Part shown: in pieces, positions 1 through 9,072 of the stretch
Position numbering within the stretch: the stretch's first letter is position 1
How the letters are laid out: the number at the start of each line of letters is the position of its first letter
Source of the DNA: Gracilibacillus suaedae
GTDB taxonomy: Bacteria > Bacillota > Bacilli > Bacillales > Amphibacillaceae
DNA length: 64,000 nt
Reading direction: 5' to 3'
NCBI RefSeq assembly: GCF_017599345.1
Contig: NZ_JAGFVL010000055.1
Coordinates: forward strand, 67,971 to 131,970
Made by a program: the position numbers and the translations under genes
The notes under the pieces: generated by a model
Seen by the model: the letters and a program-made list of their open reading frames with translations, nothing else
What the model was told of the DNA's origin: nothing
The model's database searches: none

Positions 1-1
1 A

Positions 2-493
2 TTTATTGATGATATCGCAGTTGTTCCAGAAGGTAAGCTATGTACAACGTTATTAGATTTATATAATGAAAATGCAATCGTAGCTGAACCGGCAGGAGCG
101 TTACCTGTATCTGCACTTGATTACTATCGTGATGAGATTAAAGGGAAAAATGTCGTTTGTATCGTAAGTGGTGGAAATAATGATATCGATCGTATGCAGG
201 AATTTAAAGAACGTTCTTTAATCTATGAAGGATTTAAGCATTATTTTATTGTGAATTTCCCTCAACGTGCCGGTGCATTACGTGAATTTATGGATGAGGT
301 CTTAGGCAAGGATGATGACATCACCCGCTTTGAATATACGAAAAAGAACAACCGTGACAAGGGACCTGTTCTGGTAGGGATTGAACTCCAACAGGCTGAA
401 GACTACCATCAAATCATTTCTCGCATGGAGAAAAAAGGCTTCACTTACATTGAAATTAACAAAGACGAACAACTTTTTCAATTATTAATTTGA
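2..493 (+). CDS. ilvA: Threonine dehydratase (threonine deaminase), C-terminal part
   Basis: The reading frame is open from the left edge, so the gene is truncated by the window and its start is not visible. About 163 residues remain. The first part carries the end of the PLP-dependent catalytic domain, with the AEPAGALPVSAL stretch and the SGGNND segment typical of threonine/serine dehydratases. The rest (from about residue 75) looks like the ACT-like regulatory domain (HYFIVNFPQRAGALREF) found in IlvA. The enzyme converts threonine to 2-oxobutanoate, the first step of isoleucine synthesis, in the cytoplasm. The regulatory domain argues for the biosynthetic rather than the catabolic enzyme. 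A strong terminator follows directly. Confidence 0.9.
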   Translation, partial: FIDDIAVVPEGKLCTTLLDLYNENAIVAEPAGALPVSALDYYRDEIKGKNVVCIVSGGNNDIDRMQEFKERSLIYEGFKHYFIVNFPQRAGALREFMDEVLGKDDDITRFEYTKKNNRDKGPVLVGIELQQAEDYHQIISRMEKKGFTYIEINKDEQLFQLLI

Positions 494-494
494 C

Positions 495-528
495 AAAAGG
501 AAGCGACTTAGCCGCGCTTCCTTTTTAT
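495..528 (+). terminator. Rho-independent terminator of ilvA
   Basis: Perfect 11-bp inverted repeat AAAAGGAAGCG / CGCTTCCTTTT with a 9-nt loop, followed by T residues, starting one base after the ilvA stop codon. Confidence 0.9.
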
Positions 529-608
529 TAAATCCACATATATAACAATGAGTTAATTTATGAGGGACTGGGAAATGTCCCATTTTTGTTTAAAGGGGGC
601 AGAAGCAT

Positions 609-1589
609 TTGGATACGTTCTTATACGAGGAACTAATGAAGGAAACAGAAGAAGAGCTTGCGATATTAAAAGGAAATCAAGCGGTTAATAAAAAAATATA
701 TACAGATCTTACATCTGATTTTGTTATCCAAAGTGAAAAGTTTCTAAAAGACGATCTGATCATGGTTCGCAAACACCCCAGGTATATTAATTTTCCCAGA
801 CACTCTCATGATTATATCGAAATGAATTATGTCTTCCATGGTCAATTTCATCAAAAGGTAGCTGATCAGCCAATTACTTTAAAGCAAGGTGATATCCTGC
901 TACTAAATCAACATATCGAACATGAGTTAGCTGCATGTGAAGAAAGTGATATTGTTATCAACTTTATTATTCATCCAGCCTTTTTTGATTATATTCTATC
1001 TCATTTATCTACTGGATTTGTCCAGAGCCAAATGCTAAACTTTCTCATGAATAGTATTTTCGATTTTAGCCAAAAAGCAGAGTATTTATATTATCCAGTG
1101 TCTAATTCCGACCGTATTCAAGACATTATGCAGCAAGTATTAAAACAAATGATGGAAGAATCAATCTTATCGAAGTCAAAAATTAAATTTTTAATGGGAT
1201 TACTCATCATTGAGTTGATCGAACAACAAAATCAAACTAATGAAAGTACTATTCAATCCGAACAGCACGCCTTCTTAACAGAAGTATTTCGCTATATCGA
1301 AGAACACTATCAAGAAGCTAATTTACAATCATTAGCGAATCGTTTTAATCAAACGGTTTACTGGGTAAGTAAAGAGATCAAGTCTTTAACCAATCAAAAT
1401 TTTAAAGATTTGGTTCAGCAAAAACGCCTGTTAGTAGCAAAGAACTTATTAGTATATAGTGATTTACCGATGCAATCCATAGCCGAAGAAGTGGGTTATG
1501 AAAATATAAGCTACTTCTATCGACTATTCAAAAAGAAATACGGGATGACGCCCAAAGCTTATAAAATGCAGTTAATCAAAGAAGATTAA
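609..1589 (+). CDS. AraC-family transcriptional regulator
   Basis: A 326-residue protein. The N-terminal half (about 55-140) looks like a cupin sensing domain (FPRHSHDYIEMNYVFHG, then a GDILLLN turn). The last 100 residues are the AraC/XylS double helix-turn-helix, with IAEEVGYENISYFYRLFKKK and GMTPKAYK as second-HTH signatures. The start is TTG, ten bases after an AAAGGGGG ribosome binding site at about 591-598. It stands alone upstream of the rhamnose genes in the same orientation, so it may control them, as AraC-type activators do for rhamnose in other bacteria. That is inference; the gene is separated from rhaB by repeats and another gene. Confidence 0.85.
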   Translation: MDTFLYEELMKETEEELAILKGNQAVNKKIYTDLTSDFVIQSEKFLKDDLIMVRKHPRYINFPRHSHDYIEMNYVFHGQFHQKVADQPITLKQGDILLLNQHIEHELAACEESDIVINFIIHPAFFDYILSHLSTGFVQSQMLNFLMNSIFDFSQKAEYLYYPVSNSDRIQDIMQQVLKQMMEESILSKSKIKFLMGLLIIELIEQQNQTNESTIQSEQHAFLTEVFRYIEEHYQEANLQSLANRFNQTVYWVSKEIKSLTNQNFKDLVQQKRLLVAKNLLVYSDLPMQSIAEEVGYENISYFYRLFKKKYGMTPKAYKMQLIKED

Positions 1590-1601
1590 CTGCATTTTTT
1601 C
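1564..1601 (+). terminator. Terminator overlapping the end of the AraC-type gene
   Basis: Perfect 14-bp stem (AAATGCAGTTAATC at 1564-1577 with GATTAACTGCATTT at 584-597 of the same kilobase, i.e. 1584-1597), 6-nt loop, T run. The 5' arm and loop lie in the coding sequence and the stop codon is inside the 3' arm. Confidence 0.85.
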
Positions 1602-1705
1602 ATTACAAACAATAAAAGTGCATGGAATCTATAAACTGCGCAGTAACGAGGAGAAGAATTTCCTCTCTTCCATTTTTGACTTAGAGAGTGCAGATAAACC
1701 GCTTC

Positions 1706-1801
1706 GGCAGAATACTGCGCTTTCCGTGGGCGGTTTTTAGCTAACTTTGCAATGTGGATCTTCATCTTTCGCTGTCCCACAGGAGCTCTCCGTATTCTGC
1801 C
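1706..1801. repeat. Inverted-repeat-bounded intergenic element
   Basis: GGCAGAATAC at 1706-1715 is the exact reverse complement of GTATTCTGCC at 1792-1801. Between them is a GC-richer segment with further short inverted repeats (GTGGGCGG, GTCCCAC). It does not look coding. It lies about 180 bases from the repeat copy at 1983-2111 and shares the words GCGGTTTTT and TTAGCT with it, so it may be a degenerate relative. Confidence 0.5.
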
Positions 1802-1982
1802 TACGCTATTTTTGTTCTCTGATTATAGAAAGAAATGAACTCATGGAACTAAATTTTCTGTTTTATTACAGTATTAATCGGCTGTGAATACCCCTTTAGC
1901 ATAGTGGTACCCTAAGCTACATATGGTGGAGAAATCGACCTGTTGATTTCGGATTAGTGTTGTGGAGCATACCTTAACGAAG

Positions 1983-2111
1983 GTCGCCCACTTCCACTCC
2001 TGTGGGACCTGTTTGGCCTGAAGATCCACTTTTTCGAGCGGTTTTTGCTCGAAAAAGTTAGCTGAAGGGCAAACCCGACGGAAAGGGAAGTGGGCAGCCG
2101 GAGTGGCGGTT
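1983..2111 (+). repeat. Dispersed hairpin repeat, family A, copy 1
   Basis: The 3' part (about 2028-2111) is closely similar to 51817-51905 in the same orientation, sharing the run GGAAAGGGAAGTGGGCAGCC. It contains a perfect small hairpin, CTTTTTCGAGC / GCTCGAAAAAG around GGTTTTT. A longer outer pairing, GCCCACTTCC near 1986 with GGAAGTGGGC near 2086, would fold the whole element. Local GC is higher than in the flanks. No open reading frame with a ribosome binding site is present. The region from here to the next gene (2112-2339) shows only AT-rich sequence and a short inverted repeat GTTGAT/ATCAAC; no gene is evident. Confidence 0.65.
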
Positions 2112-2339
2112 ACGATCACGGTATATGTCAAAATTACTTCATAGGTGACTGTGCATTTAGTTTCGGAACAAACAGTATTTTCCTTACTTCGCAGTATGTA
2201 TCAAATTTAATTTTACAATTGGTTGATTTATGCCTGATTTTTTTATCAACTAGATGTTTTTTTCATAGTTGTATAAATATGATTGTGAATCAATGGAACA
2301 ATAAAATGAAATCAACTATTCATTCAGGAGGATAGATAC

Positions 2340-3197
2340 ATGGATCAAGAAATGAATTACGGAAGTGATTATCATCATATTCCTGCAACGTCAATAGGAA
2401 GTGGGGTAAGCACGCAAGTATTACCAGATGTACTTTGTCACACGATTCAAATTGTCAATATTATGTTGGTTGGAAATCCAGAATCAAATGACTTTGTTTT
2501 AGTAGATGCAGGGATGCCGGATTCAGCGAATGAAATTATTTCGGTTACAGAAGAGCGTTTTGGAACAAATAGCAGACCGAAAGCCATTATATTGACGCAT
2601 GGCCACTTTGACCATGTTGGTGCTGTTGTGGACTTAGCAAAGCATTGGGATGTCTCTGTATATGCGCATGAGAAAGAATTGCCTTTCTTAACAGGGAAAA
2701 AAGCATATCCAGAACCTGATGCTACTGTTGAAGGCGGCATGATAGCAAAAATGTCTCCAATGTTTCCTAATCAACCGATTGATTTAGGTGACCATATTGA
2801 AATGCTTCCAACTGACGGAACTATTCCACATATGCACGGCTTTACATGGATCCATACTCCTGGACATACCTCAGGACATGTTTCTTTGTTTAGAGAAGAA
2901 GACCGAACTTTATTGGTAGGAGATGCGTTTGTGACTGTTAAACAGGAAAATCTGTATAAAGTACTTACACAACAACAGGAAATAAGTGGCCCACCGCGAT
3001 ATTTGACCACTGATTGGAAAGCTGCGAAACGATCAGTGGAAACATTAAATCAATTGAACCCTAACATTGCTGTTACCGGTCACGGATTACCGATGACTGG
3101 TGAGGAATTAACGAATGGCTTAGCAAAACTAGTAAAAGAATTTGACCAAATTGCCGTCCCTGATTATGGAAAATTTGTAGACAAAAAAATTCATTAA
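2340..3197 (+). CDS. Metallo-beta-lactamase-fold hydrolase
   Basis: A 285-residue cytoplasmic protein of the MBL superfamily, preceded by CAGGAGG. The metal-binding motif HGHFDH (residues about 87-92) is complete, as are the later HTPGHTSGH histidines, the metal-bridging Asp in LLVGDAF and the last His in VTGHG. The family covers glyoxalase II, lactonases and many uncharacterised hydrolases; the substrate cannot be told from sequence. It lies between the AraC-type regulator and rhaB, all in one direction, but ends in its own terminator. A lactonase or thioesterase role linked to sugar use is possible but unproven. Confidence 0.85.
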   Translation: MDQEMNYGSDYHHIPATSIGSGVSTQVLPDVLCHTIQIVNIMLVGNPESNDFVLVDAGMPDSANEIISVTEERFGTNSRPKAIILTHGHFDHVGAVVDLAKHWDVSVYAHEKELPFLTGKKAYPEPDATVEGGMIAKMSPMFPNQPIDLGDHIEMLPTDGTIPHMHGFTWIHTPGHTSGHVSLFREEDRTLLVGDAFVTVKQENLYKVLTQQQEISGPPRYLTTDWKAAKRSVETLNQLNPNIAVTGHGLPMTGEELTNGLAKLVKEFDQIAVPDYGKFVDKKIH

Positions 3198-3218
3198 ATT
3201 GATGAACATAAATTTGTG

Positions 3219-3268
3219 AAAACCCTATGAATTAGAAGTTTAACAGCGTCTAACTCATAGGGTTTATT
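3219..3268 (+). terminator. Terminator after the MBL hydrolase
   Basis: AAACCCTATGA..TTAGA pairs with TCTAA.CTCATAGGGTTT, an imperfect 16-bp stem with a 12-nt loop followed by TTATT. It separates the hydrolase from the rhamnose operon. Confidence 0.75.
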
Positions 3269-3365
3269 AATGTGGTTTAGCCTTTTTACCTTATTCGCAA
3301 AAAAGGACAATAAGTATGTAATTTTGGATATATATTATTCTGGGTAATTCCTTTATGATAGAATT

Positions 3366-3379
3366 ATAAACCGTTTACA
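3366..3379 (+). promoter_or_regulatory. Candidate cre site for carbon catabolite repression
   Basis: ATAAACCGTTTACA matches 12 of 14 positions of the Bacillus cre consensus TGNAANCGNWNNCA, missing only the first two bases. It lies immediately upstream of the rhaB ribosome binding site, a usual place for CcpA roadblock or repression. A possible -10 TATGAT is about ten bases upstream. Confidence 0.5.
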
Positions 3380-3396
3380 AAGAAGAGGTGATAAAC

Positions 3397-4791
3397 TTGC
3401 AAAAATGTTATTTAGCCGTTGACATTGGTGCTTCGAGTGGACGTGTAATTGCAGGCTATCTTCAACATAACAAACTAGTATTAGATGAAATCCATCGGTT
3501 TGAAAACGAGATGGAAGAGAAAAACGGCCACTTGTGTTGGGATATGGACGGACTATTTCAAGAAATCAAGATCGGTTTAAAAAAGAGTGTCGAAAAACAT
3601 TATCATCCTTTAACCATCGGTATTGACACGTGGGCAGTTGACTTTGTGTTACTAGATCAAGACAAAAACAGAATCACTGACGCAGTTGCTTATCGTGATC
3701 ACCGGACAGATGGGATAATGGAGGAAGTTTTTCAACTTATCGATCAAAAAGACATCTATCAAGAAACAGGCATACAATTCCAACCTTTTAACACGATTTA
3801 CCAGCTATTTGCCTTACAAAAAGAAAAACCGGACATATTAGAAAAAGCACAATACTTTTTGATGATTCCTGACTATCTTCATTTTCTACTTACTGGAAAA
3901 ATAACGAATGAATACACCAATGCTACAACAACCCAACTATTAAAGGCTACGAATCAAAAATGGCATCAAGATTTCTTAAAAAAATTAAACATACCTGCAC
4001 ATATATTTTCTGAACCTAGTCATCCAATGCAATCAATTGGTTCCTTAAGAAAAGATTTACAAGAAGAGCTTGGCATTAATCTAGAAGTTGTCTTACCTGG
4101 CACACATGATACAGCCTCAGCAGTCATGGCAGTACCGGCTCAAGATACGATTTACATTAGCTCGGGTACATGGTCTTTAATGGGAGTTGAGCATCATGAA
4201 CCAATCAGTACACCACAAGCTTATGATTATAACTTCACCAATGAAGGTGGGGCTAACGGAAATATCCGTTTTTTAAAAAATATCATGGGACTTTGGATGA
4301 TTCAGGAAGTAAAGCGTGAATGGAACGATCAGTATAGTTTTGCTGAATTTGTAGAACTCGCTTATCAGGTATCATCATTCACAGCAAAAGTAGATGTCAA
4401 TGATCAACGCTTTTTAAGTCCACCAAGTATGAAAAAGGCGATTCAAAATTATTGTCAAAAGACTAACCAACAAGTCCCAGAAACAGCTGGGGAATTTGCA
4501 AAGTGTATTTATGATAGCTTAGTAGAAAGCTATCATCAAACAGCAAAAGAAATTGAAGAGTTAACAGGGAAAACGTATAACTCGATCCATATCATTGGTG
4601 GTGGCAGTAAGAACCACTATATGAATGAAAAACTAGCGGCTGTTAGTAAGAAAACGATCTACACAGGACCAGGTGAGGCTACAGCGATTGGGAACCTTAT
4701 AGCGCAAATGATAGCTACTGGTCAATTCGATTCGATTGAACAGTCGAAGCAAATGATTAGTCAATCGTTTAATATTAAAAATTTCAATTAA
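3397..4791 (+). CDS. rhaB: L-rhamnulokinase
   Basis: FGGY-family carbohydrate kinase of 464 residues from this start. It phosphorylates L-rhamnulose to L-rhamnulose 1-phosphate using ATP. The N-terminal phosphate-binding segment (YLAVDIGASSGRVIAG), the substrate region GIDTWAVDFVLLD, and the second-domain motifs PGTHDTASA, ISSGTWSLMG and IIGGGSKN are all present. The TTG at 3397 was chosen because AGAGGTGA lies seven bases before it; a GTG nine bases further upstream is inside the binding site. The next gene, rhaA, starts 13 bases after the stop, so the two are co-transcribed. Length agrees with RhaB from other Firmicutes. Confidence 0.93.
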   Translation: MQKCYLAVDIGASSGRVIAGYLQHNKLVLDEIHRFENEMEEKNGHLCWDMDGLFQEIKIGLKKSVEKHYHPLTIGIDTWAVDFVLLDQDKNRITDAVAYRDHRTDGIMEEVFQLIDQKDIYQETGIQFQPFNTIYQLFALQKEKPDILEKAQYFLMIPDYLHFLLTGKITNEYTNATTTQLLKATNQKWHQDFLKKLNIPAHIFSEPSHPMQSIGSLRKDLQEELGINLEVVLPGTHDTASAVMAVPAQDTIYISSGTWSLMGVEHHEPISTPQAYDYNFTNEGGANGNIRFLKNIMGLWMIQEVKREWNDQYSFAEFVELAYQVSSFTAKVDVNDQRFLSPPSMKKAIQNYCQKTNQQVPETAGEFAKCIYDSLVESYHQTAKEIEELTGKTYNSIHIIGGGSKNHYMNEKLAAVSKKTIYTGPGEATAIGNLIAQMIATGQFDSIEQSKQMISQSFNIKNFN

Positions 4792-4804
4792 GAGGTGAAA
4801 ACGC

Positions 4805-6067
4805 ATGAGTGTAAGAGAGAATTTTCAAGCAGCGAAAAAGCAGTATGAAAAATGGGGAATTTCAGTAGAAGAAGCTTTTGAAAGGTTAAAAAATGTACCG
4901 ATTTCGATTCATTGCTGGCAAGGCGATGACATTGGCGGATTTGAAGTAGAACAGCAAGAATTGTCTGGTGGAATTGATGTAACTGGTGATTATCCTGGCA
5001 AAGCAACAACTCCAGAAGAATTGAGAAGGGATTTGGAAAAAGCATTATCATTGATTCCAGGAAAACATAAAATCAATTTACATGCGATTTATGCAGAAAC
5101 AGATGGACAAAAGGTAGATCGAAACGAATTAGAACCAAAACATTTTGCAAATTGGGTGAAATGGGCAAAAGAAAACGATTTAGGTCTTGATTTTAACCCC
5201 ACCCTGTTTTCCCATCCAAAAGCAGCGGATGGCTTAACACTTGCACATCCTGACAAAGAGATTCGAGATTTCTGGATCGAACATTGCATCAGATCGCGTA
5301 AAATTGGCGAATATTTTGGAAAAGAATTAGGTCAGCCGGCATTAACAAATATTTGGATCCCGGATGGGTATAAAGATATTCCAAGTGATCGACTGACACC
5401 ACGCAAGCGCCTAAAAGAATCATTAGATGAAATATTTGCGGCGGATGTTGACGAGTCGTTAAATATTGATGCAGTAGAAAGTAAGTTGTTTGGTATCGGA
5501 TCTGAAGCATATGTTGTTGGCTCTCATGAATTTTACATGGGATATGCCCTTAAAAACAACAAGCTTTGTTTATTAGACAGTGGTCACTACCACCCAACAG
5601 AAGTGGTTTCTAATAAAATATCTGCCATGCTTTTATTTAGTGAAAGGTTAGCCTTGCACGTCTCGCGACCAGTTCGTTGGGATAGTGACCATGTCATTAT
5701 ATTGGATGATGAACTCCGCGAAATCGGGCTGGAAATTGTTCGAAACGACGCACTAGATAAGGTCATGATTGGTCTGGACTTCTTTGATGCCAGTATTAAT
5801 CGTGTCGCTGCATGGACAATTGGTACAAGAAATATGATCAAGTCATTACTATACGCATTACTATTACCTAACGAACATTTAAAACAATTACAGGAAGAAG
5901 GCAATTTCACAGATCGATTAGCGCTATTAGAAGAATTTAAAACATATCCGTTCGGTGCTATTTGGGATTATTATTGTGAACAGATGGAAGTACCCTCCCA
6001 AGAAAACTGGCTCGAGGAAGTAAAAGATTACGAGAATAAAGTATTATCCAAACGAAATAGTGGATAA
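4805..6067 (+). CDS. rhaA: L-rhamnose isomerase
   Basis: A 420-residue protein that isomerises L-rhamnose to L-rhamnulose, a metal-dependent TIM-barrel enzyme. Recognisable conserved stretches include [45 protein letters not shown] and [11 protein letters not shown]. Full length for the family. It starts at ATG after AAGAGGTGAAAACGC. It is second in the operon; the order rhaB-rhaA-rhaEW puts kinase before isomerase, as is common in Bacillus. No rhamnose mutarotase (rhaM) or transporter gene is within the window. Confidence 0.95.
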   Translation: MSVRENFQAAKKQYEKWGISVEEAFERLKNVPISIHCWQGDDIGGFEVEQQELSGGIDVTGDYPGKATTPEELRRDLEKALSLIPGKHKINLHAIYAETDGQKVDRNELEPKHFANWVKWAKENDLGLDFNPTLFSHPKAADGLTLAHPDKEIRDFWIEHCIRSRKIGEYFGKELGQPALTNIWIPDGYKDIPSDRLTPRKRLKESLDEIFAADVDESLNIDAVESKLFGIGSEAYVVGSHEFYMGYALKNNKLCLLDSGHYHPTEVVSNKISAMLLFSERLALHVSRPVRWDSDHVIILDDELREIGLEIVRNDALDKVMIGLDFFDASINRVAAWTIGTRNMIKSLLYALLLPNEHLKQLQEEGNFTDRLALLEEFKTYPFGAIWDYYCEQMEVPSQENWLEEVKDYENKVLSKRNSG

Positions 6068-6083
6068 CAAATCTTTGTTTGTG

Positions 6084-6117
6084 TTGATTTATTTTTGTTT
6101 TGTAGTATAATCAAAAC
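6084..6117 (+). promoter_or_regulatory. Internal promoter with palindromic operator upstream of rhaEW
   Basis: TTGATT (6084-6089) and TATAAT (6106-6111) are separated by 16 bases, a good sigma-A promoter. The -10 box is the centre of an inverted repeat GTTTTG-N9-CAAAAC (6097-6117), which could be a repressor site. The leader after it is rich in CAAAACA repeats. This suggests rhaEW can be transcribed independently of rhaBA. Confidence 0.5.
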
Positions 6118-6164
6118 AGAACCAAACAAATAAAACAAAACAAAAATGTTGAGGAGGAAATGCA

Positions 6165-8231
6165 GTGGTACAAAACAAATGGAATGACAGTCAGGTTGAA
6201 CAAGGTGACGGATTAGCATCATTAGTTTACCGTTCCAATCTATTAGGTTCAGATCGTGCAGTTGTTAATATCGGTGGGGGAAACACATCATCTAAGACGA
6301 TGGAAAAAGATTTCAAAGGTGACGACATTGAAGTAATGTGGGTAAAAGGAAGCGGCTCTGACTTGGCAACGATGAAAGCTCATAACTTTACCGGACTCAA
6401 ATTGGATGATATCCGCCCGCTCCTTGAGCGTGAAGATATGTCTGATGAAGAGATGGTAGAATATTTATCACATTGTATGATAGATTCCAAACATCCACGT
6501 TCATCTATTGAAACATTATTACATGCCTTTCTACCGTTTAAACAGGTAGACCATACACATCCAGATGCAATCATTAGTATTGCTTGTGCAGATAATGGGA
6601 AAGAGATTGCAGAAGAAATTTATGGAGACCGCTTTGTATGGGTACCGTATATTCGCCCGGGTTTCAAGCTGTCTAAAATGATTGCAGAAGGTGTAAAAGA
6701 TAATCCTAGAGCAGAATTAGTTATTATGGAGAAACATGGTCTGGTAACATGGGGGGAAACATCTAAGGAAAGTTACAATAAAACAATTGCAATCATCAAT
6801 GAAGCAGAAAGCTATATTAACCAAAAAGCACAAGGTCAGACCTTATTTGGTGGTGACAAATATCAGTCGGTAGCAAAAGAAGAACGTGAAAATCTTCTCG
6901 CAGAAGTAATGCCACTTGTACGGGGACAAGTTAGTAATGATAAGCAAATGTTAGCAACCTATAATGATGATGACGATGTCTTAGCATTTGTGAATAGTGT
7001 AAATGTAGAACAGTTATCTCAGGTGGGAGCTGCTTGTCCAGATCACCTTGTTCATACTAAACGAGTACCATTATATATTGACTGGGATCCACAATCAGGT
7101 GATATCGATTTATTAAAAGAAAAAATTACAAAAGGCATTAAAGCCTATCAAGAGGAATATGTCGCGTATTTTGAACGTAATAAGAATGAAGGCGACGAAA
7201 TCATGGAAACGGCACCTCGTATTATATTAATTCCAGGTCTGGGAATGATCAACACAGGGAAAGACTGGAAAGCAGCAAACATTAGTGAACAACTTTATCA
7301 TCGTGCAATTGCAGTTATGAGTGGGGCAACAGTTCTTGGGAACTTCGTATCACTTAATGAAGAAGAATCATACTTAATTGAATACTGGCCATTAGAACTC
7401 TATAAACTAAGCCTTGCACCACCAGAAACAGAATTTTCTCGTCAAGTTGCCTTTGTAACGGGAGGAGCTGGTGGTATCGGTACCGCAACAACATATCGTT
7501 TAATTGAAGATGGTGCCCATGTAGTTATTGCCGATATCAACCTAGAAGGTGCTGAGAATCTAGCAAAAGAAATCAACGATAAATATGGTTGGAATCGTGC
7601 TTTTGCGGTGAAAATGGACGTTACAAAAGAAGAAGAAGTACAAGCAGCGATAGCAGCATCTGTACGTGAGTATGGCGGTATTGATATCTTAGTTAATAAT
7701 GCAGGTCTAGCAAGCTCCAGTCCTTTCGAAGAAACAACGATGGATCAATGGAACTTAAATATTAACGTTTTAGTAACAGGGTATTTCCTTGTCGCACGTG
7801 AAGTGTTCAAATTAATGAAAGACCAAGGAGTTGGAGGTAACATGGTATTTATCGGGTCGAAAAACTCGATTTATGCTGGCAAAAATGCCGCGGCATACAG
7901 TACAGCAAAAGCGGCGGAAGTGCATTTAGCTCGCACAGTTGCTGCTGATGGTGGTGCATTAGGTATTCGAGTTAACTCTGTCTTACCGGATGCTGTTATT
8001 AGAGGATCTAAGATTTGGGATTCCTCTTGGAAGAAGGAACGTGCGTCTTCCTATGGTATCGGTACAGACGATTTAGAAGAACATTACCGTAAACGTACGA
8101 TCTTAAACGTTAATATTTTACCAGAGGATATTGCTGAATCTGTTGCTTTCCTTGCTTCATCAAAAGCAGCAAAAACAACAGGTTGTATGGTAACTGTTGA
8201 TGGTGGGGTAGCAGCAGCATTTACTAGATAA
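6165..8231 (+). CDS. rhaEW: Bifunctional rhamnulose-1-phosphate aldolase / L-lactaldehyde dehydrogenase
   Basis: A 688-residue fusion. The N-terminal part is a class II aldolase (GGGNTSSK, HTHPDAII and MEKHGLVTWG). The C-terminal part, from about residue 425, is a short-chain dehydrogenase: FVTGGAGGIG nucleotide loop, LVNNAG, and the YSTAK active-site Tyr/Lys. In Bacillus the fused enzyme (YuxG/RhaEW) cleaves rhamnulose 1-phosphate to dihydroxyacetone phosphate and L-lactaldehyde and oxidises the latter to L-lactate. The start is GTG after GAGGAGG. It follows rhaA by 97 bases with its own candidate promoter, and a terminator follows it before lutA. Confidence 0.92.
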   Translation: MVQNKWNDSQVEQGDGLASLVYRSNLLGSDRAVVNIGGGNTSSKTMEKDFKGDDIEVMWVKGSGSDLATMKAHNFTGLKLDDIRPLLEREDMSDEEMVEYLSHCMIDSKHPRSSIETLLHAFLPFKQVDHTHPDAIISIACADNGKEIAEEIYGDRFVWVPYIRPGFKLSKMIAEGVKDNPRAELVIMEKHGLVTWGETSKESYNKTIAIINEAESYINQKAQGQTLFGGDKYQSVAKEERENLLAEVMPLVRGQVSNDKQMLATYNDDDDVLAFVNSVNVEQLSQVGAACPDHLVHTKRVPLYIDWDPQSGDIDLLKEKITKGIKAYQEEYVAYFERNKNEGDEIMETAPRIILIPGLGMINTGKDWKAANISEQLYHRAIAVMSGATVLGNFVSLNEEESYLIEYWPLELYKLSLAPPETEFSRQVAFVTGGAGGIGTATTYRLIEDGAHVVIADINLEGAENLAKEINDKYGWNRAFAVKMDVTKEEEVQAAIAASVREYGGIDILVNNAGLASSSPFEETTMDQWNLNINVLVTGYFLVAREVFKLMKDQGVGGNMVFIGSKNSIYAGKNAAAYSTAKAAEVHLARTVAADGGALGIRVNSVLPDAVIRGSKIWDSSWKKERASSYGIGTDDLEEHYRKRTILNVNILPEDIAESVAFLASSKAAKTTGCMVTVDGGVAAAFTR

Positions 8232-8242
8232 TGCTAGAACAT

Positions 8243-8271
8243 GGATAAACTCTCGTTATGAGGGTTTATCC
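8243..8271 (+). terminator. Terminator after rhaEW
   Basis: GGATAAACTC pairs with GAGGGTTTATCC around a short loop, followed by ATTCTA rather than a clean T run. It lies between rhaEW and lutA. Confidence 0.6.
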
Positions 8272-8346
8272 ATTCTACTATATGCTGAAAACATGATAGA
8301 ATGATAGAAAGAGCAATGGTGATGTTCCTAAAAGGGGAGTAAAAAC

Positions 8347-9072
8347 ATGAAAATATCATTTTTTGTTACATGTTTAGGAGATATGTTCTATGTGAATGCA
8401 GGGAAAGCAGCAGTCGAATTGTTGGAACATCTCGGCTGTGAAGTCGATTTTCCGAAAGCGCAAACATGTTGTGGCCAGCCTGCTTATAACAGTGGATATC
8501 ATAAAGAGACACTTGAGGTGGCAAAGCATTTAGTGGAAACTTTTGAAGATGCAGAATATGTAGTAGGTATTTCAGGCTCTTGTGTTTATATGATCCATGA
8601 ATATGTACATTTATTTGAAGAAGGTTCAGAATGGCAGAAACGAGCAAGCAAATTAAAGGATAAAACATATGAGTTAACACAGTTTATTGTCGATGTGCTT
8701 GATGTAGAAGATGTTGGTGCAAGCTATGAAGGTGTTGCTACTTATCATACATCATGCCATATGACCAGATTATTAGGTGTAACAGAAGCACCATTTCGGT
8801 TGTTAGAGAATGTAAAGGGATTACAGATGATTGATTTACCAAATCGCCATGATTGTTGTGGATTCGGTGGAACATTTTCGGTCAAGATGAGTGACATTTC
8901 AGAACAGATGGTTGATGAGAAAGTGGAGCATATTGAAGAAACGAAAGCGAACCTTTTACTAGGGGCAGATGGTAGCTGTCTTATGAACATCGGTGGACGT
9001 TTGTCTAGGAATGGAAGTTCTGTTGAGGTAAAGCATATCGCGGAAATTTTAAATAGCAGAGGTGACCTATAA
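8347..9072 (+). CDS. lutA: L-lactate utilization protein LutA (Fe-S oxidoreductase subunit)
   Basis: A 241-residue protein with two CCG domains ([11 protein letters not shown] at about 40 and [10 protein letters not shown] at about 173), the signature of LutA/GlpC-type iron-sulfur subunits. With LutB and LutC it forms a cytoplasmic complex that oxidises L-lactate to pyruvate. It begins at ATG after AAAGGGGAG, and its stop overlaps the lutB start. Placed right after rhaEW, it would consume the L-lactate made from rhamnose. Lut operons are usually repressed by the GntR-type LutR, which is not present here. Confidence 0.93.
   Translation: MKISFFVTCLGDMFYVNAGKAAVELLEHLGCEVDFPKAQTCCGQPAYNSGYHKETLEVAKHLVETFEDAEYVVGISGSCVYMIHEYVHLFEEGSEWQKRASKLKDKTYELTQFIVDVLDVEDVGASYEGVATYHTSCHMTRLLGVTEAPFRLLENVKGLQMIDLPNRHDCCGFGGTFSVKMSDISEQMVDEKVEHIEETKANLLLGADGSCLMNIGGRLSRNGSSVEVKHIAEILNSRGDL

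Noticed and set aside
1874-2335. Open frames across the family A repeat
   Set aside because: Composition follows the inverted repeats, both strands are equally open, and no ribosome binding site is present.
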